Source: Culex pipiens pallens
Taxonomy: Eukaryota > Arthropoda > Insecta > Diptera > Culicidae
Assembly (NCBI RefSeq): GCF_016801865.2
Contig: NC_068938.1
Location: 89,614,221-89,678,220, forward strand
Direction: 5' to 3'
Length of the DNA stretch: 64,000 bases
Numbering within the stretch: position 1 is the first letter of the stretch; the number at the start of each line of letters is the position of its first letter. Shown here piece after piece: positions 10,212-22,279 of the stretch. A program made the translations under genes and the position numbers. Below the pieces are notes generated by a model that saw only the letters and a program-made list of their open reading frames with translations, searched no databases and had not been told where the DNA came from.

Positions 10212-11692
10212 ATGCAAAATGACATACATATTTGGAAAAAAAGGAATCGAAATACTTTGTCCATTATCATGCAATTATAAAAATACAAGAAAAATCACCC
10301 CTTTTGCGTTTTTCTCGAGAATTGCTCTCATGACAAGTAGGTTTTTAAATCATCGTTGATATTTTGTGATAATTATCTAAGATTGTGTCATTAACATTCT
10401 ACACAATTTATTAAAAAAAATTATGGGAGCTGCAATTTAATAAATTTCTGAATAAACGACATAAGACCCATTTACTGCTCCAGTGGGTAACATTTATATC
10501 AATTACGTGTTTATTCATAGGGTTACATTTTCAACAATGAAAGCATAAAAAGTGAGAGCATTCAAGGGAAAGTCAGTGCAACAGCTGCAGTAAAAAATAA
10601 TACTAACTGTGGGTGCAATATGCAATGCAGGTGTGCTCGATTATGGAAGAACAAGTAAAGCTGAAATAAAACACTGAGCAAACAAACAAAAACTATTAGA
10701 TGAGCAAAACTGCAAAGTTACTTCACTCTGCTGGATATCTGTTGAAGTTTAAATATCATCCTGGCTGCAATACTCAGGTTACTGAAGCACAGAAAAACAG
10801 GCCAGATTTAACCATATTCGAAACGCTTTTGGAGTCCTGACCAGCTGGGACGAACAAGTTCGGGCAGTCCATTGAGTCGTTCATTGCAACTGTTGGAGGA
10901 TTTTTATTTTATTTCATGAAAGCAAAACACACCCACACGTTCGTGGAAAATCCCCTCGAAAGCTTTGGAAAACGGTTTATTCATTTATATGTTTTTTTTT
11001 TTGTTGTATGGGAAATTGTTTGGGGGCACATTCGTGGCGATGACAGCTCAAAGAACAAAAAAAATATCCCACAAAAAAAGTTGAGTGAAAAGGGCACACA
11101 CCACGCCGATTTGATTTATTGCACCCACGCACACGCACATCGAGCACAGCAGCTGGCATGTGTGAGTGAAAAACGTCGGAAAACGAGCGATAAACGTTTG
11201 AGTTTGAGTTTCTTTTTTTCCACCTGAGTATCGCGCGTTTTGTTCTAATACCGGCCTGCGGTTGAATTTGATTGGCGTAATGATAAAATTTAATTGAATA
11301 ATTTGCGCTTCATTTGAGGTTGTATTTTTTAGCACTGATCACTTTATGTTGCCGATGCGTTGTGGTTAGATGAAAGCCACAATGTGGTAAATGGGGCACG
11401 GATAGAAATACTGTAAGCAAATCCGGTAACTCTACGTTGTTGAATCAGTAAATATTGAAATCTTCCCATGATCGTCATTTTATCCGATTTTCTAAACATT
11501 TACAGGGAAATCTAAACAACAATATAAACGATTTTTGAACCTAACCAATGTTTACAATGCAGATTGCAAAATTAAGTGGAAAATGGATTTTCCGAAAAAT
11601 TTTGAAGTTTTGGAGCTTTTGTGTCTTCAGAAGAGTTGTTATAAATTAAAAGGGGCAACTTAGGGTTTGGTTGAAAAAAAAGGGTGGTTCAC
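10212..11692. other. Mostly single-copy AT-rich DNA
   Basis: No gene could be supported. About 10910-11240 contains CA-rich and GAGTGAAAA words resembling single-copy insect regulatory DNA. Open frames here overlap on both strands and show no domain. Confidence 0.35.
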
Positions 11693-12870
11693 GATTAGGG
11701 TGGTTTTGAAAATCTAACTTTTCAGGAATATTTTTGGGATTTCTATCGTCTTCTAGAAAGTTGTTGGACTTGCCAATCCAAGCAACTTTGTCCAAGACAC
11801 CAAAATTTTATCTCGTAATCTACATCTTTCACGACCAAATTTATAGAAAGCATCTGAGCAAACCTTAAAAATTCAGTTTTTTGAGCGTGGCAATTCAGAG
11901 TTAAGTTTTAGAGGAAAGTGACATTCGAGGCACTTTTAGATCTCTGAAAATCTTTTGACAAGTTTAGACTTAAGAGTCAAAAGTTACAGGTAGAAAAGAT
12001 GCAGATCTAGTACTTAAATATCTCGAAAAGGCGCAAGCCAAGTTTTCAGCACCAGTTTGAATTTGAAAGACAGATCCAGCACTGCAAATCCTGAAAAAAT
12101 CTCAGGGGTGTTTTTCTTTAAACTCTAGATATCTTTATTTGTAAAAGTCTAATTTTGCTAATTTTGCCCGCTGAATCTGCCCTCAGAATTGAGCTTAAGA
12201 ATTGAAAAACCGGCTTTTGGTCATATTTTGGGTTTCCATGTAAAATCATCATTTAAACCCAAAATGTGACCAAAAATCGTTTTTTTGACACTTTTGCTCA
12301 ATTCTTAAAACAGATTCAGATTAGGCGGGCAAACTTACATGGAAAATTTCGACAATTTTCGAATTTCGGTAGGGTGGTCCCATGTGGTTTCCCCTTGAAA
12401 ATTAGCCATTTTCAATGAAGATATCTCGAGTTTTAAAAAACATCCTTGAGATTTTTTCAGCCTATGTAGTGCTGGATTTCCTCTTTCAAATGAAACCTGG
12501 CACTTAAAATTTGGCATGCAACTTTTCGAGATATTTGAGTTCTAAATTTGCATCTTTTTTTTTTTTACTTCAAAATGGCTGTAACTTTTGAACCAAATTA
12601 ACTTAAAAAAAATAAAAATTTTTGTTTTTAAAGAGTTCTAAAAATGCCTCGAATGTCACTTTCCCCTAATACTTTACCCTGAATTGCCACAATCAAAAAA
12701 CTGATTTTTCAAGGTTTGTTCAGATGCTTTCTATAAATTTGGTCATCGTTTGGATAAAATTGTGGTGTCTTGGACTAAGTTTCTTGGATTAGCAAGCCCA
12801 ACAACTTCCTAGAAAACAAAAAAAATCCCAAAAATATTCTTGAATATTTTTATCGTCTTTGACCACTATT
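11693..12870. mobile_element. Foldback element with ~0.5-kb arms
   Basis: The left arm (about 11693-12220) and right arm (about 12260-12870) are inverted copies. Matching landmarks are AAGTGACATTCGAGGCA at 11925 and its complement near 12643, and GACACCA..ATTTTAT words at 11800 and 12755. The centre is near 12240, where TTTTGGTCATATTTTGGG meets its complement. No protein is encoded and no target duplication is certain. Confidence 0.65.
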
Positions 12871-12902
12871 CAAAATATCTCTTTTTTTTTTTTTTTTTTT
12901 TG

Positions 12903-13655
12903 ATGATTTAAGCTGATTGGACGAGCTTTTCGGTAAAAATATTTATGAGACTGAAAAATCATATCTGTCATATAGCAATTGTCAAAAACCAATTTTTTCA
13001 ACATTTTCATTTTTAAAACCGCTGTAACTTCACAATGATTGGTCTTACGACAGTGGTCAATGTGGAGACTTTTGTGTAAAATTGTCTGTAGAATCGATTC
13101 CCGTATTCGGTTTTGGAAAGTTGAGACGTTTAGAGCACTTTTCAAAAAAAATAGTTTCAGTTAATGATTGTTGTATTATTTTAGGTAATTTCGTGAGTCT
13201 TTTTGTATTTTCGTTGCATTGTTTTGTATTTTTCGTGAGTCTTTTTGTAACATCTTAGGCTATTTTCACAAAAATTTTGTACGGAAAAAATCGTGAGCTC
13301 ACCTTCAAATTTGACTTAAAAATCGAAAAATCTCATAAAAGTGGATTGTTTTTTTCTTTCGGTGTATTTTTTTCGGAAAGCTAGTAAAATTTTATACAAG
13401 TTTGTCTTTGACCACTTTTTGATTCGATGCAACGGTTTCGGGATACAGCAATATTTAAATTACGAAATGCAAAAATATTTAAAACATTTACGCCCTTCTC
13501 AAATGCCATAATCGAGTCAAACTGGCTCCATTTACACAGAAATGGCTTATATAAGTGTAGGATAACATGTCTACAAAGTTTCATTGAAATCGGAGAGAGT
13601 CGAGAAAAAAGTACCTTGAAAATTCATGTTTTGGGCTGGAATTGCTCTATATTTT
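12903..13655 (-). repeat. Inverted half-element, left copy
   Basis: This 750-bp segment is the inverted counterpart of 17873-18600. It ends at 13655 in the complement of GAGCAATTCCAGCCC, and its outer edge abuts a 20-base T run at 12882. Both copies have the GAGCAATTCC terminus facing inward, so they look like two half foldbacks flanking 4.2 kb of other DNA rather than the arms of one element. Confidence 0.6.
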
Positions 13656-14560
13656 GCAAAATCGGCTTTTCTTCATACATTTTTATTTGAATGAAACTTT
13701 GACAAAATATGAAATGTATCGTTTGTTTTTCCTCACAAGTCTGTTTACAATTTCTCGAACTAGTCATACCAAATGAGCATATGGATTAAAAAAAAAATCT
13801 GTACCTTTAGAAGAGATTTTCAGATCGTTTTGATGCCTTCGGCAAAGTTGTAAGTTCTGCCTAGGATTTAAAAAAAGCACGGAATTTTTCATAATTTTTA
13901 TTTCAATCACTTTAAGTTGATAATGTTTAAAATGATTTAAATGTTTTTTTTAAATAACTATACGGGGACCAAAAAATCAAGCATCAGATTGCAGTAGTAT
14001 ATTTTTTTGGAAGATACGGGCTTAAAAAATCGTTCAAAGATGCAAGTCAAAAAAAGCTTTACATTTTATGACTTACTTGAAATGCCTTATTTTGAGGCCG
14101 TTACAGAAAAAATGTTGGAAATAATAAATCAAGCAAAACAATGTAAATAGGCCAATGTGGATTTGTGAACAAGCAGGCTGTCCTTATCATGTCAAATGTA
14201 AACATCCACTGACATGACAATGACAAATCCACTTTGGCGCGTTCACATTGTTTTACTAGAAATGACATGATCGTTGGGGTAAATTTGCATAAAGAATTTC
14301 TTTCTTAATTTTTTTTTTCTCAGTGAGAACTTATTCCCAGAACAAGCAAATTTACGTCACAACTTTTTTTTTGCAGAAATTTTGTCACCAATCTTCTTTT
14401 GGCCAAAAAGAGCATTTTGCATCATTAGCTCGTCTTAACAATTTTTATATAATTCAATGAATTATTAAAACTTTTACATCAAAACAGCACAACACAACCA
14501 TTTATAAAAAATAGGATGCTAAATTTGTTAAAAATGTAGTAAACTCAAGATAACCAACAT
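13656..14560. repeat. Diverged foldback-family DNA with a small hairpin
   Basis: About 13790-13870 resembles the TTCGGCAAAGTTGTA segment of the long foldback arms. A compact inverted repeat lies at about 14137-14258: AAAACAATGT on the left, ACATTGTTTT on the right, with internal CCAATGTGGATTTGT and its complement. It looks like a tiny MITE. No coding sequence. Confidence 0.45.
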
Positions 14561-17040
14561 AACTGTAAAGTTTGAGAAATTGGTACATAACATTCTGTGT
14601 GAAATTTCCCAATCGCAGGTTTTCCACTGACCTCAAACACGCGATTGACTTCAAAGCTACCAGCAATTATCCCACCAGATGCAACACCAACATTTTTGGC
14701 TTGTGGGCAGCAATCAATTGTGATGCATTTTTTTTAAAGAGAACTACAGCAAAAAATACAAGGCCCAGTTACAGTTCAGTAACATTTAATTAAATTTTGC
14801 GCTGCGATTTTTCATTTGCTCGCCCCAGGAAGACAAGAGTCCACAGCGAGATTCAGATGCCTGAACGTTTTATGACCTGACTCGGTTTGAGTTAAATTAA
14901 GGTTGGTTTCATTAAGTTTGAACTATTTTTCGTTGAAGGATTTTCAATTAGCAAGTTTCGCTCGTTGACAAATACAACAATTAAAATGAGAGAATTCAGC
15001 TGCATTTTTTAAGTTTCAACCTTTTCAAAATTATCTTGAATCGGTAACATCAGCAATGCTACCATTTACAACCCCCTGAAAAAATATTGCAAAAGCAATA
15101 AAGCAACGGTACAATCAAAAATTCTCCGCCCATAATTACAATTTTTTAACCAGGATGCAATTTCAATTGTTTTATTTCCCAGCACTCGCGTCACCGTTAA
15201 CCATGTGTTTCATTTTTAAAAACTTTCATTCATTCCAGACCGTGCACAATTGCGAATTATGATTGCAATTTCCCCTTTCGGCGGATTTTTTTCTCCATTT
15301 TTTGATTGAATGGACAACTGCGGAGGAATTTTTGTGCCCATAAAAATTAAACCAATTGTCGACTGGAAACAAACGGTAATTAATTGAATCAGACCAATAA
15401 ATGGAAGGCAAAATGCCGCAAATTCACCAAATTGCTGTTGGGTTCTGTTTTTTTTCTTTGCTGGTTGATTTAATTAACAAAAAGCAAACATTGAAAATAA
15501 GGCAATTAAAACATGATTTTCTACTGTTTTGCATACAAAATGTTTTTGTATTAAAGATTTGGTAAGAGAAGGTTGTCACACAAAATATGCATTATAAATC
15601 AGCAGCTTTTACTTTAAACATATTTTCATTTCAAATTGTTACTCTTCCCATGCAATTTCGATTCCTCAATTCGAATGAAGGGAAGCCACATCTGGCCATC
15701 GTCCTGTCAAATTCAATTCTTTATTGAATAAAGCAGGACGCAGTCGTTCTAGGGCTAAGCTCGATTTATATCTAACACTGCTCGGATTTCTTCCTGCAGA
15801 CTTCTTTACCGCTTCAGTGCATCCAGAGTGTGTCCCTCAACTTGAACGTAACGTGTATAAATGCAGCATATGAAATGGAAATTCTGCCCCATTGAAGGCT
15901 CCGGTTGTACTCGGAATGGCCCAGGGGAAAATCCATTGCTATCAGGCGATGTCCGTTCAATATGGGGTCAAAGTCGATCACACAAATGCACACACGTTTG
16001 TTCCGAGTGTCTAGATACAAATCCAGCACACTCAAAGCAGCTTTCAGTTCCCAGATAGGATCATTGGAAATTAAATTGAATCCTTTCGACTTATTGCAGG
16101 CTGAACCGACCGACGGAGCAATCCTTAGGAAGGACCACACTTGACTTCAAGTACGGGTTTGCCCAACCAACACTGCTTTTTTTCTCAACTTGATTCTTAT
16201 GATTTGTGCTTTCCAAACATGATTACAACGTTGGCAGCATTTCTGCCCAGAAGTTCAAACGAGTGTTGAAAGCATTCCGCTTAATCAAGTTGACTTTGGT
16301 CCAACAAAGGTATTTGATTTCCGAGTATGCTGCTGGGTGCCACAATTTGTGTCAAGTGATTGAAGTGCATACCACCAAATCAAACTATGCAAATATTTGC
16401 ATGAAATTCGTCCTTTCAAGTTTCAAACATTGTCAAATAAGGAAGTGAACATTTGCTCTCATCTAAACTTTCAATGTGTTCCAAAATTACACTTTGAAAT
16501 GATGAAACTTTTTTCGACATGCTTTATCGTCTTAAAATAAATATCTAAAAAAAATCAAACAATTTACACCAGTGACTTTAGAATGATTATTTTTTCACAT
16601 TCACAGATTATAACCATTAGTAAAATTATTTTTTAAACTAGCCCTCCTAGACCCATTTTCCCGTATAAATGTTGTGAGCATTTTTTTCGTAATTTATTCA
16701 CTTGTCTGAAGTCCCCAAGTAGCACACTTTGTTCGCCAAAAGATTTCCGAACTTGTTGTTGAACTCATTTACTATGTTTTCCCAACGTCCCTGAGAACCC
16801 TCTTGAACGCTGGAAAAAGCACAAGTTTTTCTGTTGTTGAACATCTCTTCATTCGTTAGAAATGTGCGTGGTTTAAGTCAGTTTTGCAAATTCAAGTTAT
16901 ACTTGCATAGAGAACGTTTGTTAAACATGTCATAAGAACTCTTGACTATAAGATTCTGAACCGGGATAGGTAAATGCTTTTAAAGGAAGAAGTGAGTTAT
17001 GCAAACGTTTTGAGAACCGTCATATATGACCCATCAATCC
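14561..17040. other. Single-copy region, no gene called
   Basis: This is one of the longer stretches without recognised repeats. Region 15700-16140 is less AT-rich and has overlapping open frames on both strands (108 residues on minus), but without domain, splice context or codon pattern to support a gene. It is probably intronic or intergenic. Confidence 0.35.
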
Positions 17041-17253
17041 ATTTTTTCTTAAGGGGTTACATACATGTAAAAATCAAAAAAATTTATTTTACAGAAAATT
17101 TATTAAATCAACTTAAAAGATGATTTTCAATCACTCCTGAATGGTTCATGAAGATATTTTATGATTACAGACAATTTAAGCTGAAAATTTTGCAATGCGC
17201 AAAGCGAACTGTCAAACTTTGCGAGTGTTTTTCTCTGAACACCTAGTTAATTT

Positions 17254-17553
17254 ACGGGTGCCACGATATCTCGAGATGGGATAGACCAAATTGGCTAAAA
17301 TTTGGGGTGAAGACTCGCAAGACATATCTCGTGTGCATGATGAAGTCCGATTTTGAAATTTTGAATTTTTTTAAAATACAAAAATCGAAAACTTTCGACT
17401 TTTTACAAGAAAAACATAAAAATATTTTCATCTTTTTTTTTAATAACCTTTTTGAAAATCGGCCTTCGTCATGCACACAGGATCGGTTTAACGAGTCTTC
17501 TCCCAAATTTTGATTCGATTTGGTCAAGGCAGTGTTGAGATATCGTGGCACCC
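17254..17553. repeat. Palindrome with ~100-bp arms
   Basis: ACGGGTGCCACGATATCTC at 17255 pairs with its complement ending at 17553, and the arms continue inward through TGCATGA.GAAG.CCGATTTT to a centre near 17395. It is probably the core of a foldback element; the flanking TTACATACATGTA words at 17046 recur near 36300. Confidence 0.65.
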
Positions 17554-17872
17554 GTTTTTTGAAAATGCTAACCTCATATAGCTGTATCTCGGCAATGATA
17601 CAACCAAATGTCTTCAAATATATTTTGTTAATAGTTGAAAATGTATAATTTAATGTCCTGAAAACAGATTTGAAAAAAGTTTAAGTTTGTGCTCAAACCA
17701 ACCTCCGACATATTTGTCGATTTCAGGCCTTAAAGCGATTTGTTTTCTTTTCATTTTAATTTATAGTTTTCGACTTATTAGTTTTGACGGAATACGTCAT
17801 TAAAGGATGAACCCCTAATCATGAATAGTAAAAATGTCAACCATAAAAATCATTCAATTTCATTATTGAGCA

Positions 17873-18600
17873 ATTCCAGCCCAAAACAGAAATTATTAGG
17901 TACTTTTTTCTCGACCCTCTCCGATTTCAATGAAACTTTGTAGGCATGTTATCCTACGCTTAGGTAAGCCAATTTTGTGTATATGGAGCCAGTTTCACTC
18001 GATAATGACATTTGAGAAGGGCGTAAGTGTTTTCAATGTTTTTGTAATTCGGAATTTAAATATTTCTGTATCTCGAAGCTGTTGCACCATTTCAAAAAGT
18101 GGTCAGAGACAAACTTGTAGGAAATTTGATGGGCTTTCCGAAAAAAATACACTGAAAGAAAAAAACACACAACTTTTATGAAATTTTTTTGATTTTTAAG
18201 TTTTACTAGTCAAATTTGAAGGTGAGCACATGATTATTTTTCGTTCAAATTTTTTGTGAAAATAGCCTGAGATGTTACAAAAAGACTCACGAAAAATGCA
18301 GAAAGGAACAACTCACCTAAAAAAATACAAAAAAAAAATTTACTGAAATTGTTTTTATTAAGTGCCGGAAGTTCCCGAATACGGGAATGGATTCTCCACA
18401 CAACTTTACATAAAAGTCTCCATATTGACCACTGTCCTAAGTCCAAGCCTTGTGAAGTTGTAGCGAAAAAAAAAATGTTTTTGATGATTTAGTGCAATTT
18501 CTATGTGCCAGACTTGATTTTTCAATCTCGTAAATATTTTAACCGGAAAGCTCGTCCAATTTCCTATAAGATTGTCGATACTAATCATCGAAAATTTTCA
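17873..18600 (+). repeat. Inverted half-element, right copy
   Basis: It starts GAGCAATTCCAGCCC at about 17873 and matches the complement of 12903-13655 along its length, for example the CTCTCCGATTTCAATGAAACTTTGTAG block near 17920 against the complement near 13575. No coding capacity. Confidence 0.6.
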
Positions 18601-18655
18601 AAAATTCAAAGAGTTTGAAATACAATGATTCAAAACGTAGAGGCTTGCATTTTAA

Positions 18656-18945
18656 CACTTGTAGCCCAAACGGGGTCAAAATAGTTGGAAATGCAAATTC
18701 ACTGGCTCTTGAAACCCTTGAAAAAAAGTTGGAAATGGCTTTTTCATTGTAACTTAAGTAGACGTATCTGTTTTGAATCTACCTTATTGTAGGTGATTCT
18801 TGACATCCTTCTGGATCGAATGCAATAAGAATAATCCAAATCGGTTGAGTTTTCGCCGAGATACAGCCGGATGAAGTTGCATTTCCAGCTTGTTTGACCC
18901 CTTGGTGTTTCACGTAAGTTTTTACCCCGTTAGTGCTACAAGTGT
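18656..18945. mobile_element. piggyBac-like MITE, 290 bp, TTAA target site
   Basis: Termini CACTTGTAGCCC and GTGCTACAAGTG are inverted and flanked exactly by TTAA (18652-18655 and 18946-18949). Subterminal ACGGGGTCAAAA and TTTTTACCCCGT are also inverted. TTAA duplication is diagnostic of piggyBac-type transposition; with no transposase it must be mobilised in trans. A partial second copy is at 3138-3410. Confidence 0.8.
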
Positions 18946-19126
18946 TAAATTTATTTTAGTTGATTGCACTTAAATCTCCATTAAAAGTTTTTTGAAAAAA
19001 TATTTTTTTGCCCCCTGATTTTTCGGCATAAAAAATTCAAATAATATTTGTAACAGTCTAAGCTGTTTTTTTATTTCTGGGTTTGTTACATGTTCTTGCT
19101 CGGTTTTTAAAACACAAACGCAAACT

Positions 19127-19532
19127 TTGATTTGATTTGATGATTTGATGTTTTAACCAACAGGGCCACAAGGATGACCTATGTAGCGGTTGCCTAGAAT
19201 TTCAGTGGCTCAGACTTAAAAGGAGCATCTTCTAATTACTGCCGTATGAAGGGCCAAAAGGGGGTGGTTGGACGCGAACAAGCAAAATCACTCACGGTGT
19301 CCTCAGGGGAAGAGAATCTCCTTCCGACAGTAACCTCCAATAACTCCGAAAAAAGTCTGACAAAGCTGAAAAACAGGGCTCGCACCCTGTTGGGGGCCTA
19401 AAAGGGCGCGGCAGACAGCTGAAGACTGACAGGGGTCAATAGATTTAGTAATTAGACAATCCTCTAGAATTGTATAATTAATAAACTATTTCCCTCCTGT
19501 GACGTAGTTCTGGTCTTCCACTATCCACATCC
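19127..19532 (-). mobile_element. Short retroposon copy, 21-bp TSD, (ATCAAA)n tail
   Basis: A 21-bp duplication (TTTAAAACACAAACG...) flanks the insert exactly at 19106-19126 and 19533-19553. On the minus strand the copy ends in a tail built of ATCAAA/ATCA units, typical of LINE families that end in short tandem repeats rather than poly(A). It matches the 3' end of the 3.1-kb insertion at 4877 and is therefore a 5'-truncated copy, or a SINE sharing a LINE tail. No open frame. Confidence 0.8.
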
Positions 19533-19829
19533 TTTAAAACACAAACGCAAACTACACACAAACAACTTGTTTACGAGAAATCCAGGCCGCAGCCAAAGGT
19601 CAAATCTACTACCATGTTTAGCAAACTGAAATGAAACATCATGTCTTACACAAGCATGTTTCATTTAAGTTAGAATAAACTTAAAAATTAACTATTCGTA
19701 ATCCGTATTAACCAAATTATCTGACATCAATAATTAACGTGGGTAGTTCTCTACCAACTCACACGAAATCGGGAAAAGTTACCCCGACCCCTCTTCGATT
19801 TGCCTATGACTTTGTCCTAAGAGGTAACT

Positions 19830-20380
19830 TTTGTCCCTGATCACGAATCCGAGGTCCGTTTTTTTGATATCTCGTGATGGAGGGGCGGTACGACCCCTTC
19901 AATTTTTAAAAATGCGAAAAAAGGCATGTTTTTCAATAATATGCAGCCTGAAAAAGTGTAAATGTAATGTATATGTAAAATTGGACACTCGATTTGATGA
20001 CGTACAAAAATGCAGAAATTTGTTTGACCCAAACTCACCACCCAGACCCAATGTCACCCCTGTTGACGGTACTCAAAATTACAAAAATACATGTTTTTCA
20101 TCGAAAAAAACGCAAAAAATGTTTTGAAATTTCTGCCATTTTCCATTATTCAACCGTAATTTTTTTTTGAGTCATGTCATTTGAAGGGAAATTTATTGTA
20201 CTTTTCGAATCTACATTAACATAGAAGGGTATTTTTATCAAAATTTTAGAACAACATTTTTCATTTTAAAATTTCGTATTTTTGTAACTTTGCAGGGTTA
20301 TTTTTTATAATGTAACAATGTTCAAGGAAGTTTTAGAGCAGACAATTACAAAAATGATGGTATAAAAACATTAGGGATTT
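19830..20380. repeat. Probable dispersed mosquito repeat
   Basis: The CCCAATGTCACCCC and GTAACTTTGCAGGGTTATTTTTTA words look like those of common culicine dispersed repeats, recalled from general familiarity rather than shown by a second copy here. No boundary or target duplication could be placed. Confidence 0.3.
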
Positions 20381-20383
20381 GCT

Positions 20384-20560
20384 AATAACCATCACGAGTT
20401 ATCGCGATTTTACAAAAACAAAGTTTTGAAAAGTTGGTTGTGTCGATCACGGACGTTCATCATCACCCGCGACAGACACAAACGACGAAACAAAAAGAAA
20501 AGCAAAAAGTAACTTTTTCAAAACTTTTTTCGTAAAATCACGATAACTCGTGATAATAAC
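20384..20560. repeat. Inverted repeat with ~50-bp arms
   Basis: TAATAACCATCACGAGTTATCG on the left pairs with CGATAACTCGTGATAATAAC on the right, extending through GATTTTAC.AAA and AGTTTTGAAAAGTT. The loop of about 70 bases is comparatively GC-rich. Confidence 0.6.
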
Positions 20561-20565
20561 AAGCA

Positions 20566-20690
20566 AACCTCACAATCCAAAGGTTGTCAGTTCGAATCCC
20601 GGGGTGGATGGGAACTTTGGTTTTAAAAAGGTTTCGATTGCCTCACCGTTTCAAACTTTCGGACACGTAGTTTCGAGTAGAAATCTCGTA
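20566..20690 (+). mobile_element. SINE fragment with tRNA 3' half
   Basis: CACAATCCAAAGG followed by CAGTTCGAATCCCGGGG is the anticodon-to-T-arm half of a tRNA-like head. The following TTCGGACACGTAGTTTCGAGTAG matches the SINE at 26826-26990. The 5' half of the head is missing. Confidence 0.6.
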
Positions 20691-21373
20691 CAAAGGTATT
20701 CCTTAAGTAAACAAAAATGGTTATTGTAAAGAAATCTGATCATTAACATATTGCCATATCTTACAAAATCATCGTTATAAATTCCAATCAAGTTCGATTC
20801 AGCATCTTCTACAGCTATCTCAAACTGACCAACAAAGCTGACCACAATCTACGCGGGATTGTTATTTTTTCCATCAGCGTAAAGCCGCGGCCAAAATCTA
20901 TCCTAGCTTAAGCCACGTCGCTATCCTCCTTCACGCGTACCATAAATTAAGTGGATTAGGCGCAACATTTTCCCCGGCCCGATTTCATGACGCCATTAGT
21001 TAATGAAGTCGAGCAAGCCGTAAGCAGTTGTGCGTGTACAAACTTCGCAACCGAGTTCTCTTCTATCGTCGGGCAGATTCGCATCAATAGATCAACCCGG
21101 GTTTGGAAGGGGGCCAGTTCTGATGCTAAGGTGGGTGGTGCGTTATTGGCCAGGAAAATTGAAACTCTTTATAATTGCCAACTTGGACCAAAAAACAACA
21201 CTTACCCTTCACCGCAAGTTAGGGATATCTCGCGAAGCATCCTTTCCTGACCTTTTCCTTTGCAAACAAACTCACACAAACACAAGAGGGATAATAAATC
21301 GAGTGTCGGTACGTGCCTCCTCCTCGCACGTTGGTGGTGGTTCGTGAAGTGCGTGCGTGAATTACCTGCTTAC

Positions 21374-21423
21374 CTGGCTCCTGGAAGATGCATGATCCAA
21401 CCGGCCACATTCAAGGGCTCCAT
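21374..21423 (-). CDS. Candidate first coding exon of an unidentified gene
   Basis: On the minus strand an ATG at 21423-21421 opens a frame of 16 codons plus two bases (MEPLNVAGWIMHLPGA...), ending at 21374 against a consensus splice donor: CCAG, then GTAAGC at 21373-21368. Upstream on the same strand is about 190 bp of GC-rich sequence and a TATA box, so the layout promoter, 5' UTR, start, donor is coherent. The -3 base of the start is T, which is not ideal. I do not recognise the peptide and found no following exon. It may be chance. Confidence 0.25.
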
Positions 21424-21599
21424 CTATCGCTGAGGAGAGATTCTCGACGACCGCGTACCACCGACCGGACCGTTTCTGGACCCCCGCTTCGTGGCCTATG
21501 TAAATAATCGGCAAAAGTGCATTACGGTTTTGGCCGTCGTCGCTGGGGCTGGAAGTGGCTGGCGTTCGGGTCCTGAGGAGGTTCTTGAGGCTGAGTCAG

Positions 21600-21650
21600 C
21601 TCAAGTGATGCGTTGTTTGCCGGGCGAGTGTTTGTGATTTATATCGAGGC
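21600..21650 (-). promoter_or_regulatory. Candidate TATA promoter on minus strand
   Basis: Minus-strand GATATAAATC (TATA starting at 21643) lies 30-37 bases upstream of CAACG (about 21613) and a TCACTT initiator-like sequence (A at 21606). The spacing suits a Pol II start. The whole 20880-21660 island is GC-rich relative to the window. Confidence 0.3.
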
Positions 21651-22197
21651 GCCCTGATTATCTAATGCAATGTTCTCGCAAAACCACAGTATTGAAAACA
21701 TTGATGGTCGGCTCCTTAACTGCATTACTAATGGTGATGCAATCGGGGACGACAGTGTCAATTCAGCAATTGACCTGTAATAAAATTAACGCAGTATTTT
21801 TTCAACAATGTATGGTTTATGAGCCAACCTTTGTTCAAAATATTGTTTTTATTGCACATTTAAAACAAGCTTGGCAACTTTAACTCACATCAGCTTTGTA
21901 CCTAAAAAGCAACTTAAAACTTTACCATTTTGTCAAAATTCTTATAAAATCAATCATTTATGAAAAAAATACATTAAAACATGCCCATAATTTGTTGTGT
22001 TACAAACAGGACCAGTATGACAATAAATACATGAGATACATGAGATAAACTCATGCCAAATATGAGCCCTCTACTACAAAGGGAAGTGGGGGTAAAACGG
22101 GCTTTGAAGTTTGAGGTCCAAAAAGTATAAAAAATCTTAAAATTGCTCGCATTTTCGTAATTTTTTTCAACTCTCTTAGATGCATTCGAAAGGTCTT

Positions 22198-22234
22198 TTC
22201 AGTCGGCTACAATACACGGTGCCCATCAGACGTG
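22198..22234 (+). promoter_or_regulatory. Internal LINE promoter: Inr plus DPE
   Basis: TTCAGTC gives a consensus initiator with A+1 at 22201. AGACGT occupies +28 to +33 (22228-22233), matching the DPE consensus at the strict spacing required in insects. There is no TATA box. This is the standard internal promoter plan of insect non-LTR elements. Confidence 0.7.
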
Positions 22235-22279
22235 CTACCTCCTCGCAGCAATTTCTTTTGTTTTCGTGCAGGCTCAGAA

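Larger units (their letters stand above)
20880..21660. other. GC-rich single-copy island
   Basis: Lacks repeat signatures and contains the candidate minus-strand promoter and first exon described separately. Overlapping open frames at 20987-21347 on the plus strand have no recognisable domain. Confidence 0.35.

Noticed and set aside
12903..18600. A single 5.7-kb transposon with 0.75-kb terminal inverted repeats
   Set aside because: The family's GAGCAATTCC terminus faces inward in both copies, there is no transposase between them, and the interior is mostly single-copy DNA. Two separate half-elements fit better.
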